Source of the DNA: Gigantopelta aegis
Taxonomy: Eukaryota; Mollusca; Gastropoda; Neomphalida; Peltospiridae
Direction: 5' to 3'
DNA length: 64,000 nucleotides
Assembly (NCBI RefSeq): GCF_016097555.1
Contig: NC_054702.1
Location: 91,477,798 to 91,541,797, forward strand
The position numbers were made by a program, and so were the translations under genes. Below, one piece after another: positions 12,937-26,600 of the stretch. Each line of letters opens with the position of its first letter. The stretch's first letter is position 1. Under the pieces are notes generated by a model, which had not been told where the DNA came from, did no database searches, and saw nothing but the letters and a program-made list of their open reading frames with translations.

Positions 12937-13212
12937 AGGGACATTCCTGAGTTTGCTGCATATAGAATATCGGTGTCTGTATATTCAATGTGTTTCTGGT
13001 CGTCTTAATATTTGTAAGAAGCTCAAATTGGATTTTAGGAAATAAATTAAAATTTAATCTAGTACAAATATTAGAACGATCAGAAACACATTTAATATAC
13101 AGCCACTAATATTTTATGCAGAAAAATATATTTGATATATAATTACAGTCGTTAAAAAGTCTCTGTTAGTCGATAACATCTTACAAATTGTAGCAAACTC
13201 AGGAATGTCTCT
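12937..13212. mobile_element. TTAA-flanked MITE, copy 1
   Basis: Starts AGGGACATTCCTGAGTTTG and ends with its reverse complement, CAAACTCAGGAATGTCTCT. The flanks are TTAA at both ends (12933-12936 and 13213-13216). Much of the interior is also self-complementary (for example TGTTTCTGGTCGTCTTAATA against ATTAGAACGATCAGAAACAC). TTAA duplication is the hallmark of piggyBac-type transposition. No coding capacity. Confidence 0.88.
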
Positions 13213-13339
13213 TTAATCCTCGCTTTAGATTAAGCTAAGTGACATAGGTCGGAGGCTAGATCTAGACTCTGTGCGATCTAATCCAATTTTGCCGTCAACC
13301 AAACATTGAGGATCATTTCTAAACTACATTTTTAATCTA

Positions 13340-13559
13340 GATGGAAATTTAGATATATTAAAAATTCTATTTTATGTTTTCAATTATTAGAAACCCATTA
13401 AGACAACAATAGTTTTAATATATAAATTCAATATGGCCACCACTCACCCATTAAAGATGGAGATTTAGAAATACCTAAAATTCTATTTTATGTTTTCAAT
13501 TATTAGAAACCCATTAAGACAACAATAGTTTTAATATATAAATTCAATATGGCCACCAC
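13340..13559. repeat. 116-bp tandem duplication
   Basis: A segment beginning near TTCTATTTTATGTTTTCAAT at 13365 recurs at 13481, ending in AAATTCAATATGGCCACCAC. The second copy is broken by the hAT-type insertion at 13560, and related sequence resumes at 14874. Confidence 0.85.
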
Positions 13560-14662
13560 CAGACCTGTCAACCCTCCCGGATTCCGCGGGAGTCTCCCGG
13601 TATTTGATCAAATCTCCTTTTGACCTGTGCGGGAGACAGTTTCTCCTGTTAAATGACATTTTTGTAAGCATAAAAAAAAATCGATCCTCTTTCGTCAAAA
13701 TAACAGAAGTAACTCTGCCTTTTTTTTCTCATTCGAAAAATGTCGACTACTTTCGGTTTCCGAGAATGTAACAGGCCGAATTGTCCCGACTGTTTAACCT
13801 TTGCCGAAGTGAGAATTGTGGGATAGCCTATTTATATTGTTAAAAAAGCACATGGAGTTTATAAAATGACGTGTTATTATAATGTTTGTTGTCATCGTAA
13901 TGGCTACGACGCGTGTTGCCGCTAATTCAACAGGCTGTGTATTGACATTCAGTGTTGCCATATAAAAAAACAAAACTATCCAATTTAGTTCTAATAACAC
14001 CTCTGAATTGTAAAATGTCTTCCCACTGGATTACATAATGCAACTATGACGAATCTGAACTGCCAGACTCACGAGTTGACAGCGATACACACGATGCATG
14101 TTAAAATCACATGTCACAGCAAGACAACGAAAAGACCAATTAGCTGTATAAACATACTTGTGTCAGTTAATTTTGTATGTTTGTGCGGTAAAATGTTGGT
14201 TATAAGGGTACACTTCAAGAAATTATTTTTGTACAATTAAAAAATGTTGTGTTTGACATTGACATAAAGTTACTCACGGAAATGGGTATAATTCCGGTAT
14301 ATTTCACACGATGTCCGTAATGAGGTTTTACTTATGATTAATGAAAATACAATGTTTATTGCATCATTATAATGATTTTAAATAAGTACCACGCCACCGT
14401 TCCTCATTATAGTAAAATCTGAATATTAATTTATAAGATTTATATAAATTTGTTTTGGGTACTTAGGTACACTCACCACAAATGATAATGTAACGCAACC
14501 TGTAAGGCTAAGTGTAATACCGTAAATGTACTAATTAATTATTATTTTTCTTGTTCATGTTCTTAACATTTTTGGATAAAATATTTTTTTTTTTTTAAAT
14601 ATGTTTTAAATTATAATATTTTAAACTTAAAAAAATAAAAAATAAAAAATAATAATAATATA

Positions 14663-14695
<33 letters not shown>

Positions 14696-14873
14696 AATGC
14701 CAAGATCTAAGGTTAAGAAGTATATATGACATTATAAAGTATTCATATAACTTATTGTAATAATGTTTTTTTTAAATCTTGCGATTTTGGGTTAAATTGT
14801 GTGAATTTAAAAAATCTCCTGCTTTTTCAATACACACCTCCTGCTTTCTCTTGACTAAAGGTTGACAGGTCTG
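13560..14873. mobile_element. Non-autonomous hAT-type DNA transposon with 8-bp TSD
   Basis: Terminal inverted repeats CAGACCTGTCAACC at the left and GGTTGACAGGTCTG at the right. An exact 8-bp target duplication GCCACCAC flanks it (13552-13559 and 14874-14881). The subterminal left region is rich in CCCGG/CGGGAG. The 8-bp duplication with CAG-starting ends is diagnostic of the hAT superfamily. The 1.3-kb AT-rich interior shows no transposase that I can recognise, so it probably relied on a partner element. Confidence 0.9.
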
Positions 14874-14881
14874 GCCACCAC

Positions 14882-17419
14882 TCACCCATTAAAGATGGAG
14901 ATTTAGAAATACCTAAAATGCTATTTTATGGTTATTAAGACACCATTACTTATAAGCCGACTCACTTTTCATTTGTATAAATTCAATATGTCTGACACCT
15001 AACCATTGAAGATCTTTTTCTCAGCATATCTCCATTTCAATATGGTCATTAAGAAATATTTAAAATGTTATTAATAAATATTAAATATATATTAAATACG
15101 TTTTCTTGTTTAGAAAACCAGTGCCTACATATCTAGTGTGTTTGCGGTCTTGTTTGTAGAAGTCATTTTTTATTTTACTAATTTTAGTCATCAAAAAAGG
15201 CACTGTATGTCGTAAACATGTTACAATGACAGGCAACTCATAAAAGTACTTTTAATTAATGTCAAAAGTATGATGATAAGAGATATCGTGTGTCTGATAT
15301 ACAATTAAGTGCCTGGAATCCACTATCATCAGTACAGACGATAATAAAATTTAATAATTTATTATGTAGAACTAAGCTATGGCGGCAGTAAGATTAATAA
15401 CATTGTGTGTAGTCCTATCCGTGTTGTGCGTGTAGAAAACGCATTTCGTCTCTTTGAACCGACCGCTATTTCTGTTATACACGCAAGAGTGTATCACCTA
15501 TTATAAAATGACTCTACAATAATGAGATGCAGTATCATATATATATTACAATTATGTTTGTCTCGAACCACCGATATGTCGATCATGTTGGTTCAGTCCC
15601 TTCAACGTCGAGGTAAAGAAGTGTGACTATAAATATTATAGTATGTGCTGTAGTGTCTGTGGGACAAGAGCGGGCACAAACTCATTGCTGTTAATTGGAA
15701 AGGGTCTTAGTGTAAAAGGAAAGGAAACCTGTTTATTTAATTTATTTAATTTAACGATACCTCAACATTTCTATTCAATCATAAATTTTTTTTGTGATCG
15801 ACATGAAGTTAATTGCTGACACATATAATATAGTGTTTGAGAGACGCATTCCGATTAGCAGCAATGTTGGGGGGGGGGGGGGGGGGGGGGGGTTGCGTGC
15901 ATTTTCCTATAGATAGCATAGTACATACACAAAACGGAAAATAACTCAGAGAGGTCATGCGACATCGCACTTCAGCCGTGTGCTGATCTTCATCGACCTG
16001 CAGGGGTGACAATAATATCATGGGTTTCCTTGAGAGTGGCGAATACAGCACATATTCTGTATCTCTGAGACTAAAACAAATTCTATAAGCATCTGTTACT
16101 GTGCATACTTGATGATGTTAGCGCCAGTACACATATACTGACTCCATGTCGTCCCAGCCCACAGCTTGTCTCAAACATTTCTGGTTCCGTTACTGTGCAT
16201 ACTTGATGAAGCTAATGTCTGTACTTTCTGCTGTCTTAGACTTGCATCTTAAAATTGTGTGTTTCTAGAACAACCAGTTAATATTTAATTACCATTCCGC
16301 TGAGAATGTGACATGCATGTTATGCTATTGTTTTGAGGATTGTACATACTTTCAATATTAATTCAATATTAATCCCATGTTGTTATTCTACGTTTTAAAC
16401 ATGTATAATATCAGTAAAATATGTATCCATTACTTGTTTGTGCACACGCGCGCACACGTGCATGCAGAAGAGTTAATGATTTGCCAACAATTTACGAATA
16501 CGTATAAGAAACAGGTTACCACTTGAACACGATGGAACAAATCGCAGAGGAAAAAAGAAAGCTAAGACCTTTCAAGCGAAGACTGGTTTCAGAATGTATT
16601 TCTTCATCTGTCAACGTGTACGGCTTTTTCCCACTGCACATTGCCACAGCCTTTAAACAATGGCAGGAACGGGAGAGGGGTGGGGGATGGGGTTTTCAAG
16701 ATCCAATGCATCAGTTAAGCTGGAACATTGTGCCACTGAGTTAGTAGTAGTCGTGTTATTCTTGTGTGTACTGGGTTGAATCCTTAGAGGTCCCAAAACG
16801 CTTATCCTTTGATGTTCTGCACAAGTCGCGTTTTAATTTTTAGGGTTTTTTCTTCCTCCACTCGACAAGAATACCGAAGTGTAACAAAACTGTGGCAGGT
16901 GTCTGTGCTGTTTTGTTGTTAAATATTTATTCATTCACTTCGTCCTAAATGCGTGTTCTTTTGTTAAGTTCTCCATAGTGATACTAATTCGTAAGAATGG
17001 AATACAGTTTGTGCTCTGGAAATGACGTAATTAATTCTTTTAATGGTTGCATCACAATATGTCTGATATTTAAAGTACATAATACTTAACTGGTCTTGCT
17101 AATTCAGGCATATCTTTATTAATTAGAAAAATATCTGAACGTTATTCTTGTGATGTTTAAATTTGTGGGGTTTTTTTTACAGATAATACTGAAACCATTT
17201 GAATCGTTTTCATACGAATAAAACTGAAGTTTTGAATTCATAAGTGAAATGCATACATCTACATAATGTCGTAATAATACTGTATATATGTATGTACCTC
17301 CCCCTCCCTCCCTCTTCATCATTGCTAACACAACAGCCCCCCCCCCCCCTCCCACATACACACACACACGTCTCACCGAATGCACCAGGAGTTTGTGACA
17401 GATGGGAGTGGTATGGAAC
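14882..17419. other. Intergenic, degenerate repeats
   Basis: Holds the remnant of the 13.4-kb duplicated segment (to about 14940), a degenerate SINE (15717-15930), poly-G at 15867-15892 and purine-pyrimidine alternation near 16446-16465. No coding exon could be supported. Confidence 0.45.
15717..15930 (-). repeat. Degenerate SINE
   Basis: Recognisable pieces of the SINE body in minus order: GTTTATTTAA-type tail, CCGATTAGCAGCAATGTT, then ATAGCATAGTACATAC. A long G run interrupts it. Confidence 0.5.
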
Positions 17420-17544
17420 ACAATCTACAGTGTGTGTGACGTGTTACACATTGTGCCGTGGTCGTTGGCGCTGCCGGTTGTTGAGCTTTCAGAGTCTTCT
17501 CGTCTTTTGTGAGGAACTGTTGCTCGGAACTAGGTTATAAAATG
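17420..17544 (+). CDS. HHAT: Probable first exon of the plus-strand HHAT paralogue (start codon alone)
   Basis: The sequence TAAAATG is followed directly by a perfect donor, gtaagt (17545-17550), so the exon contributes only the ATG at 17542-17544. The same layout, ATG followed at once by gtaagt, occurs at the start of the minus-strand paralogue (50954-50956), and in both genes the next exon begins in phase 0. The 5' UTR boundary is arbitrary. The assignment rests on this parallel and on the lack of a better start nearer exon 2, so it needs transcript support. Confidence 0.5.
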
Positions 17545-20500
17545 GTAAGTTACACACACACACACATACACACACACACACACACATACACACACACAAA
17601 GAAAGAAACAAGAAAGTAAGGAAGCCAGTAAGAAGGGAAAACAAAGAGTTTAAAGGGATTTTTCTTGAACGCACATCAGCATAATTTCAAAGGGTGGTAA
17701 TTAGATGTTAAAGTTAAAGTTTGTTTTGTTTAACGACACCACTAGAGCACATTGATTAATTAATCATCGGCTATTGGATGTCAAACATTTTATAATTATG
17801 ACTTGTAGTCATCAGAGGAAACCCGCTACATGTTTTCTAATGCAGTAAGGGATTTTTTTTTATATGCACTTTCCCACAGACAAGAAAGAATATACCACGG
17901 TCTTTGACCGGTTGTGGTGCACTGGTTGGAATGAGTAAAACCTAATAAGTTGAATGGATCCACCGAGGTGGTTCGATCCTGCGACGCAAGCACCCCAATC
18001 GAGCACTCAACCGACTGAGCTAAATCCCGCTCCTAGATGTCTAAGTATTCCAGTCACGAAACTTGGTCTTGAAAACGATGACGAGGAGGAGAACTTTGTT
18101 AACGTGCGCATATCCCACAAACGGGGGCGGGACGTAGCCCAGTGGTAAAGCGTTCTCTTGGTGCGCGGTCGGTCTAGGATTGATCCCCGTTGGGCTATTC
18201 CTCGTTCCAGCCAGTGCACCACGACTGGTATATCAAAGGCCGTGGTATGTACTACCCTGTCTGTGGCATGGTGCATATAAAAGATCCCTGGCTGCTAATC
18301 GAAAAGAGTAGCCCATGAAGTGGCGACAGCGGGTTTCCTCTCTTAATATCTGTGTGGTCCTTAACCGTATGTCTAACGCTATATAACCGTAAATAAAATG
18401 TGTTGAGTTCGTTGTTAAATAAAACATTTCTTTCTTTCATCCCACAAACTGTTCAGGCACGTCTTTGCGGCCGCTCTCTGGCATGGTCTGGGATCCGACT
18501 CGGGTCAGAACAGTGCAATTAATAAGGGCAATTTTGATATATTTCTAAATTTTCATTTCATTTTAACTTATTTTCGTGCTCATATCAAATTATGGTTCAA
18601 GCATGCTGTCCTAGCACATACCTCAGCTGCCTGTCCAGGACAGTGGGTTAGTTTTTAATTGTTAGTGGTTAGTGAGAGAGAAGAGGGTGTAGTGGTCTTA
18701 CACCTACCCATTGAGTCGTTAAAACTCGCTCTGGGTGGGAGCCGGTACGGGCTGCGAACCCTGTACCTATCAGCCTTATGTCCAATGGCTTAACCACGAC
18801 ACCACTGAGGCCGGTATTACCCTAAAAAGGAAGGGGACCTTGTAGGCTATTAATTAATACTTATATAAATATTTTTTATTAGGGCGCAAAATGTTGAACG
18901 GGCAATTGCAACAGATAGATAATAAAAATTAACCGTAAGCTATTGAAATACGTTAAAGGGACATTCCTGAGTTTGCTGCATTGTAAGATGTTTCCGAAAA
19001 ATAAAATATTTCTACGATTAAACTTACATATTAAATATATTTTCTTGTTTAGAATATCAGTGTTTGTATATTTAATGTGTTTTAGGAAATAAAATAGTAG
19101 AACGATCAGAAACACGTTTAATATTAATAATATTTAATGCAAAAAAATATATTTGATATGGAATTACAATCGTTAAAATGTTTCCGTTTGTCGATAACAT
19201 CTTTAAAATTGTAGCAAACTCAGGAATGTCCCTTTAAGCCCTATGAAAATGATGAGAAAATTCTGCCGCCGCCACATAACCTACTCATATCTGTTGACAG
19301 CAATAGGTATTTTATATGCATTTACTCTTAGATAGAATAGAACATACCACGGACTTTTATATACCATTTGGGATGGGGGAGAAAAAAAAATGGCTCCGAG
19401 GAGGAATCGATCATACCATTATTCGATTAATTACGCATACTATCAGGGTTTCTGCCAGAGGGTAAAACGGGTATGGCGCCATACCCAAAACATTTTGCGG
19501 ATTTTTTTTTAAAGTTAACCTTTTGACAAAATTAATTACTCTTATCATTACTGTATGGTTTTCTTAACCCTAAACCTAAACTTAACCCATTTTCTTTCTG
19601 GGGGAAGCCCTGTTGACTGTGATTGCATTGAATTGCGCCATACCTCAAAAATTTATTTCTGGCAGAAACATTGACTATCACATATTCCATTAAAAAAATC
19701 ATCTAAACCAGTTACGGAAATCTTTGCGCCAATATTATGGTATATTTTGCAGGTAAGATTCCTTATCATTCGGTAAACATAGAGCTGACTGTGTGCTGTA
19801 GGTGTCTTGTACCATTGTTATGTTTTGAGTTCAACAAAGTGTTTGAGTAAAAGTATATTTTATGAAGGCCAAAAACCATGCAAACTGTGAAAGGTATTGA
19901 TTACCAAGTTCTTCTGGTTGTGTAATAGCTATGGGAGTGGGGTGAGATGCAACTTCCTCCATAGTCACTTTTTCACCTATAGTTATTTATTATTAAAATA
20001 CTAATTTGAAATATACTACAATTCTCTAAATGTGTTTGGTTTCACATCTTTCTTTCTTTTTTCTTGCCAAAGTGGAGACTTGCTGTTGGTATATTTAGTT
20101 CGTGGAATCAAATTTTGATACAGTATTCACTAAAATGTTAACCTGTTAATAATATTGCAATTTCAATTCTGCCTAGCAAAAGCATCTTCTAGAATGTTCT
20201 GCTATGTTAGCTGTAAATCGTAACAATTTATGCATTTTGCATAATCTAGTCACTATCAGCTGTCGACTTGTCTCTGTATCGAGCTGACGAGACATATTTA
20301 AATTATATTTATTTTATCATTTTTACACAGTCTGATCACAAAGCTCAGGCATCGACGCTAGGCATTCATTTCGATTGCAATCCATAAGCGTACGGGCTCC
20401 CATTTGGGGGTGGGGGGAGGGTGAGGGACAGGGGACTCTTTGCCTTAATTAAACGAAAATGCCCGAAACTGGATAACAATATTTATTCATATTAGCAGTA

Positions 20501-21637
20501 CTGCTAAAGAGCTATATAGGGTTGCAAACAAATCACTATGCATTTTTACATGGATTACAACTAATATTTTGCTTGAGCACTGCTCCTCTCTCTCTCCCCC
20601 CCCCCCCCCCCCCCCCCCGTTTCGTACGCTTACGTGGCAATCTAATGTATAGCGTGTTGTAACATACAATAGTAAATTACAAAGGGATTTACTATGTGCC
20701 AATTGAACCCAGGGGATGGCGGCTAGAATGTTATTAGCCGACATAGCACCGAGTGTTTACGAGGTTAGTGTACATGCTTCTCTCAGACATTTTGAAAAAT
20801 AGATGTCCTAAAATACAGTTTCCTGCATTATTACAAGTTACCATGACAAAATCCTAGTAAATGCATATTATTCTTTTTTAATCCTGCACACGCGCCTAGA
20901 ATATCAAAAAGAACAGACAATAGTTTGTTCTTTTAATTTCTTGGGGTAGTTTCGTGTTTACTGTCCTTGAATGTTATGTGTGTTCTGTTTCCTTTGACAC
21001 ATATCAAAAGTATCGGCACAGAAATGTCATACCACACGCTGCCATGAGCATAAAGGGAGATAAATCTTTAGGCTATTGTTGCTTCTAACAAATTGAAGTC
21101 GTATTTCTGATAGGTAGGACTACGAAGAAATCCGAAGAATTGCCAATAGCTGGTAGCACCAATGAATTATTTTTATCTTATAAAGTATTTCATACAAGAA
21201 TAGTAATAAAATTGACTGTGAATCTGTGATCATTTGCAGTTACTTTTTTTAAATTTCATATAGTAGCTTATGTTTGTCATGAAAGTACTTTTGTCTTTTA
21301 CATGTGTAGCAGGTGGTTTTTGTGTTGATTAATAAGACACAAACTGCAGGTTCAAATGATGCTTGGTTTATTGCAACAACACAGTAGAAAGCAAATAATA
21401 GTGATGAAGGTATCAGGATATGACAGAAAGAACCTAGGCCCTAAAATATACAATATAACAATAATAAATACCATGTAAGAGAGACAATAAATGCATACCA
21501 GAATAGATCAATACTATTATTATTCATCATAAACTGACACTGAACTATGCAATAATCCTGATAAATATAATCAACATCAAATATATTAGATAACTGTTAG
21601 TCAAATACATATAACATAAACATTCATATACGTTATA

Positions 21638-21687
<50 letters not shown>

Positions 21688-23624
21688 TACGTATAATTGT
21701 ATCTTTACATTTATAACATTCGTATGTACTCAGTAATATATAATGCAGGTATTAATAATACTATTCCAAATCTAAAATCATACTATGTACAAATACAAAC
21801 ATATATATCTTACAAAGTATCTAACAAGGGCCCTTTATACCTGATACTGCCTGCTAAAACATGTCCATGTTCCTATACAAATAATTAATCTGTTAGATTA
21901 AGCACATGATGAACACAATATAAAATAAAGCTCAATGAATACTATACTAATAAAATATGGTATAAAATAAACACGCAACCAACCGAACACAAATGGACAT
22001 GAGTTCCACCCGTACCCCCTTTCAATGGTTAGTTTAGTTTTAGGGATATGGTTAGGGTTAGTCTTTAGAGCCTTTGATATAGAGGGGTACGGGTCGAATT
22101 CTTTTTCACAAATGATATATCAACGCTCAATCATAACACATTGATACATTATTTTAAATGTATTGTTTATATGGAAATGTTATTACATTATTAAACAGAT
22201 TCAAGTTAAGTATGTTATTACTAACCAATACCATATCATAATTCATATTTAAATTTACATATTAAAAACATTATTATAATTTATATTTAATTTATTATAT
22301 TTAATTTAAACATTATTTAATATCATGCTGACAGTTAGTTCAACATTACAACAATTATTTGTTTTACTAACCTTATAGTCATGCAAATATCTTGCTTTGG
22401 TCTTTGTTTCTCTTCAAAAGTCTAAGTTGATCAAATTTTTTAACTCTTCGTGTATCTGAGATGAATCGCCCAGATCCTAATAACGCTAAAGTTTTTACCC
22501 AGGTACGTTATATAACACCCAAGCCACAGAAAATACCTAACAAAAGAAAGAGTGTTAGGTGGTGTAAAACTTGTGTCTACATAAGTTGTGCAAAGCCGGT
22601 TATGTTAACTGCTGAAAATAAAACAATGGTAAAATACTAAAATTACCCTGCTACATGTTCATGGTACTTTAAAATATTTTTAATACACGTATTATTTAAT
22701 TATTATAATTATTATACAATGTATTAGGCAGCTAGAAATAAAGGAATATTGCAGATTGTATTGAGAATTTACTATCCATAATTTGTTTTCTGTGTGAACA
22801 CTTGGATGTTTAGTCAGACGTATAGGACAATGCACAACATAAGATGTGGTGTTGTGTTTCGACTTTCAGTGTCAAGTCAAGACGGCCGTTAGTGAAGTCA
22901 AGGAAGTTGGTCGATGTCCAGGGAAAGATAACTCTTATGCACGCCTATCGAAGAAAGAGCTGGCTTTGTACATCGTCACCGAAGCGGCGACGTTGTTGTA
23001 TCTGACGTATTGTGTATACTGGGATTCCATAGGTCAGACATTTAGGATGAAGTTAAAATTCATTCTGAACGAATTAGTACATGTATACATGTAAAATTAA
23101 TATGATTTATAAACGGTTAAACAAAGTTATATATAAAACGACAATCTGCATGTAAAATGAATATTATTTATAAGCGGCCAAACTAAGTTATATATAAAAT
23201 GACAATCTACGTGTAAAATGAACATGATTTATAAACGGTCAAACCAAATTACATGTAAAATAACCATCTGCATGTAAAACGAATATAATTTATAAACGAT
23301 TTTGGGGGTTGGTGGGTGGGCAAATGCTCTTTATAAAGAGGTAACACTACGTGCTCATTTACGGAAAGAACACTGTACTAATATTTATGAAGTTTTCTGT
23401 GCACACATATAAAAACGTTACTTTTATAACTAGCTTACCTGTGTGTAATATTCTTAATATTTTCATGTAGACAATACATATATAAGCTTCTAATTAGAAA
23501 ACATTTAAGCTCATTATCTTAATTGTTTTGGTAGAATTACTTGGATCAAGACTAAGGCGACTTATTTGTCTGAGCTATATTGTTTGTGAGTGTGTGTTAT
23601 GTATGTGTGTGTGTGTATGTGTGT

Positions 23625-23655
<31 letters not shown>

Positions 23656-26600
23656 GGTTGTGTGTGCGTGTGTGTGTGCGTGTGTGCGCGTGTTTGTGTG
23701 TATGTGTGTGTGTGTGTGAATGAGGATGTGTGAGGGTGTGTGTGTGTGTGAGTGTGTGTGTGTACGTGCGTGTGTCTGTGTATATCGTGTGTGTGTGTGT
23801 GTGTGTGTGAATGAGGATGTGTGTGAGTGAGGGTGCGTGTGTGTGAGTGTGTGTACGTGCGTGTGTCTGTGTGTATCTCGTGTGTGTGTGTGTATCGTGT
23901 GTGTGTTGGTGTGTGTTTGTGTACCTGTACATGTGAGTATTTGTGTATAGGTTTGTTTGTGTGTTAGTGTTCGTCCGTATGTATAGGTGGGGCGTAGTCT
24001 ATTCCTAATATCACTACATAGGAATAAATTATTGTTTTCCTATGTCTGATAGGAACATACCTATTCGTAGAAATGTATTTACTGGAAGAGGGGTACTCTC
24101 AAAAGAGATGTCTATTTTTCATAAAACGTTATTGTAGGTATTATATTCGCATACATAGTTTATATTTGATAATATTATGTTGTGAATAGTGTTTTATTTA
24201 AAACATCTGGCCCAAACCCCACTCATATAATAATTTACAGCCCTGAATGATAAATAGAGAATAATAAATGAGTGGTCGTTAGATACCATTTATCTCACAA
24301 CGAGTTTAAAAAAAAATGTATCTTACGACCGAAAGTTGTGAGACAAATGGCATTATTCTATTTCTTACATATCCTCAAAAAGCAGGTTTTAAGCAAATTG
24401 TAACATCTTTATTGACTAAAAGATATTTACAACCCTTTGCACTTGTAGCTGCCTTACCTATATGTCACAGTGTAATCGATTTCCACCGTGCTGTTTTTTA
24501 TTGGACGTATGACATTGCTGACCTGGTCATCACCTAGGAGCAGCCAGTCGTATGTCTTGACATTGTTAAACACACGTACGTGTGTAAACAACTATGTGTT
24601 ATAAAAAATAGCACATGGTGTTCTCACCAACGGTTGTGTAAGAAATGTTCTCTTATTATGCGTTTGTGCTTTATTTTGTTTCTCAGACAGGACTCGATGG
24701 TTAGAGGTTTCCTTAGAAGACGGCTGGTCATGGCTTCAGCGAAGACGGGTGAGCAAACAGACATTTTTGGAATTCAAAGAATTGTTAAAGGGACATTCCT
24801 GAGTTTGATGCATTGTAAGATGTTTTCAACTATTAAAATATTTCTACGATTTAAACTTACATATTAAATATATTTTCTTGTTTAGAATACCAGTGTCTGT
24901 GTATGCAATGTGTTTCTGGTCGTCTTAATATTTGTAAGAAGCCCAAACTGGATTTTGTCTTCAAATAATTTCGTACGTATGAAAAAATTATATTTTAGGA
25001 AATAAAATGAAATTTAACCTAGTACAAATACTAGAACGATCCTAAACGCGTTTAATATACAGCTACTAATATTTTATTTTAAAAAATATATTTGATATGT
25101 AATTACAATAGTTAAAAAGTCTCTGTTAGTCGATGACATCTTAAAAATTGCAGTAAACAGGAATGTCCCTTTAACACATTATTGATATCGTGGCTTAGTT
25201 TATTGGGGAGGGGGTAATTGCTTTCTTGTGTTTGTTTGTGGAAAGGTTGTTGTTATTTTATTTAGCCATTGACATCGTAATGTCTTAAGATAAATGTATA
25301 AATGATTTAATCGACTAATGAAACAAATGTTGCATCGCATAATTTACAAACACATTTTATTAATTTGACTTTTTTATAAAATGACATAGTAAAAAAAACG
25401 TAACTAATGTAAGTGTCATGTTTTGTATAAATATGCACACTAATGTGTTAAAATTTAGGTATGTTGTTGCATTTCACCAATTCACGGGTTTGTTTATTTA
25501 TTTTCCTAATGCTCAAATGTACTATTAATTATTTACTACAGGATATCGCCGACTTCGAGTGGAGAATTTGGTACAGGACACTGTGGCAGCTGTTATTGTG
25601 GTACTCAGCCCATTTTCTTCTGGGAAAACTTCTGGAAGAGAACGCTCCAAGGGTGCGTTTTATACAAATACGTCACATCACGTATATGTAAACCTAGCAT
25701 TCCTATAAATGGTGTTAATATTTTATATTTTAATCGAATGCTATGGATAGTGCTATTAGACCAAAAAAATAAACAGTCGGTCTCTGGTTAGAGAAAATTT
25801 CAATAATTAATGAAGAGATACGGAAATTCACCTTAGTTCAAGCCAGAACTGGGATACGATCCCAATATCTGCAAGGCTCAAGGCCGGTGGCTTAACCACT
25901 ATACCGAAAATGTTCGGGGTGTTATAAGTGGTGTTGGTGAATGCTGGTGATTTTGGAAAATGTATGTAACAAATAAACCTGATCTCTAATAAAAGGATTG
26001 GAACCAGTACATCTTTGCGTTAGAGTCTAGTTCTGAATTGTTATCTCCGCTATTTTTGTCATTGAAACACGCTAAAACCATTAAATATATTTTGTAGCAA
26101 ACTATTCTACATAAGTTTTTCGATTTCATGTTTTTGGGTTGTTGGGTTTTTTGTTTGTTTGGGGTTGTTTGTTTTTTGTTGGGGGTTTTTGTGGGGTTTT
26201 TTGGGGGGGTGTTGTTGTTGTTTTGTGGGACGGGTTTGGAGGCGGGTTGGCTGTTTTGGGAGGAGAGATCCTTACGTTTTCTAACTATCGTTTTGTTACG
26301 TTGTAAGAACATGTACATAATTTTTGTAACCATGTAATGATTGGGTATACATTTATTCTAGACTGTCTTATACAGTCCGACGCCATATAACCGTAAATAA
26401 AATGTGTTGAGTGCGTCGTTAAATAAAACATTTCCTTCCTTCCTGTTTTACACAGTGTTATATATTTAACTGTTTTCGTTTCAGTTCAGAAACATCGGGT
26501 ACTTGATACTTGCAATGTTATCCCTTCTTCAAATGTTTGGCTGGAAGATCGTTCTGTTATTTATGGCTCACACCTGTGCCGTGTTTCTTGCTGCCAGTTT

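Noticed and set aside
18123-18190. tRNA gene (A and B box visible)
   Set aside because: The boxes are the head of a SINE with body and tail, there are many copies, and no complete cloverleaf is evident. The same applies to the other SINE heads.
22626-22628. Alternative start-codon exon (ATG before gtaaaa) for the plus-strand HHAT gene
   Set aside because: It has a weaker donor than 17542 and lies within the LTR-like unit; the ATG-gtaagt at 17542 mirrors the paralogue better. Not fully excluded.
23582-23935. Cys/Val- and Thr/His-rich open frames
   Set aside because: They are (GT)n microsatellite translations. The same holds for frames at 39878-40275, 40533-41085, 43497-43909, 33001-33253 and 7052-7342.
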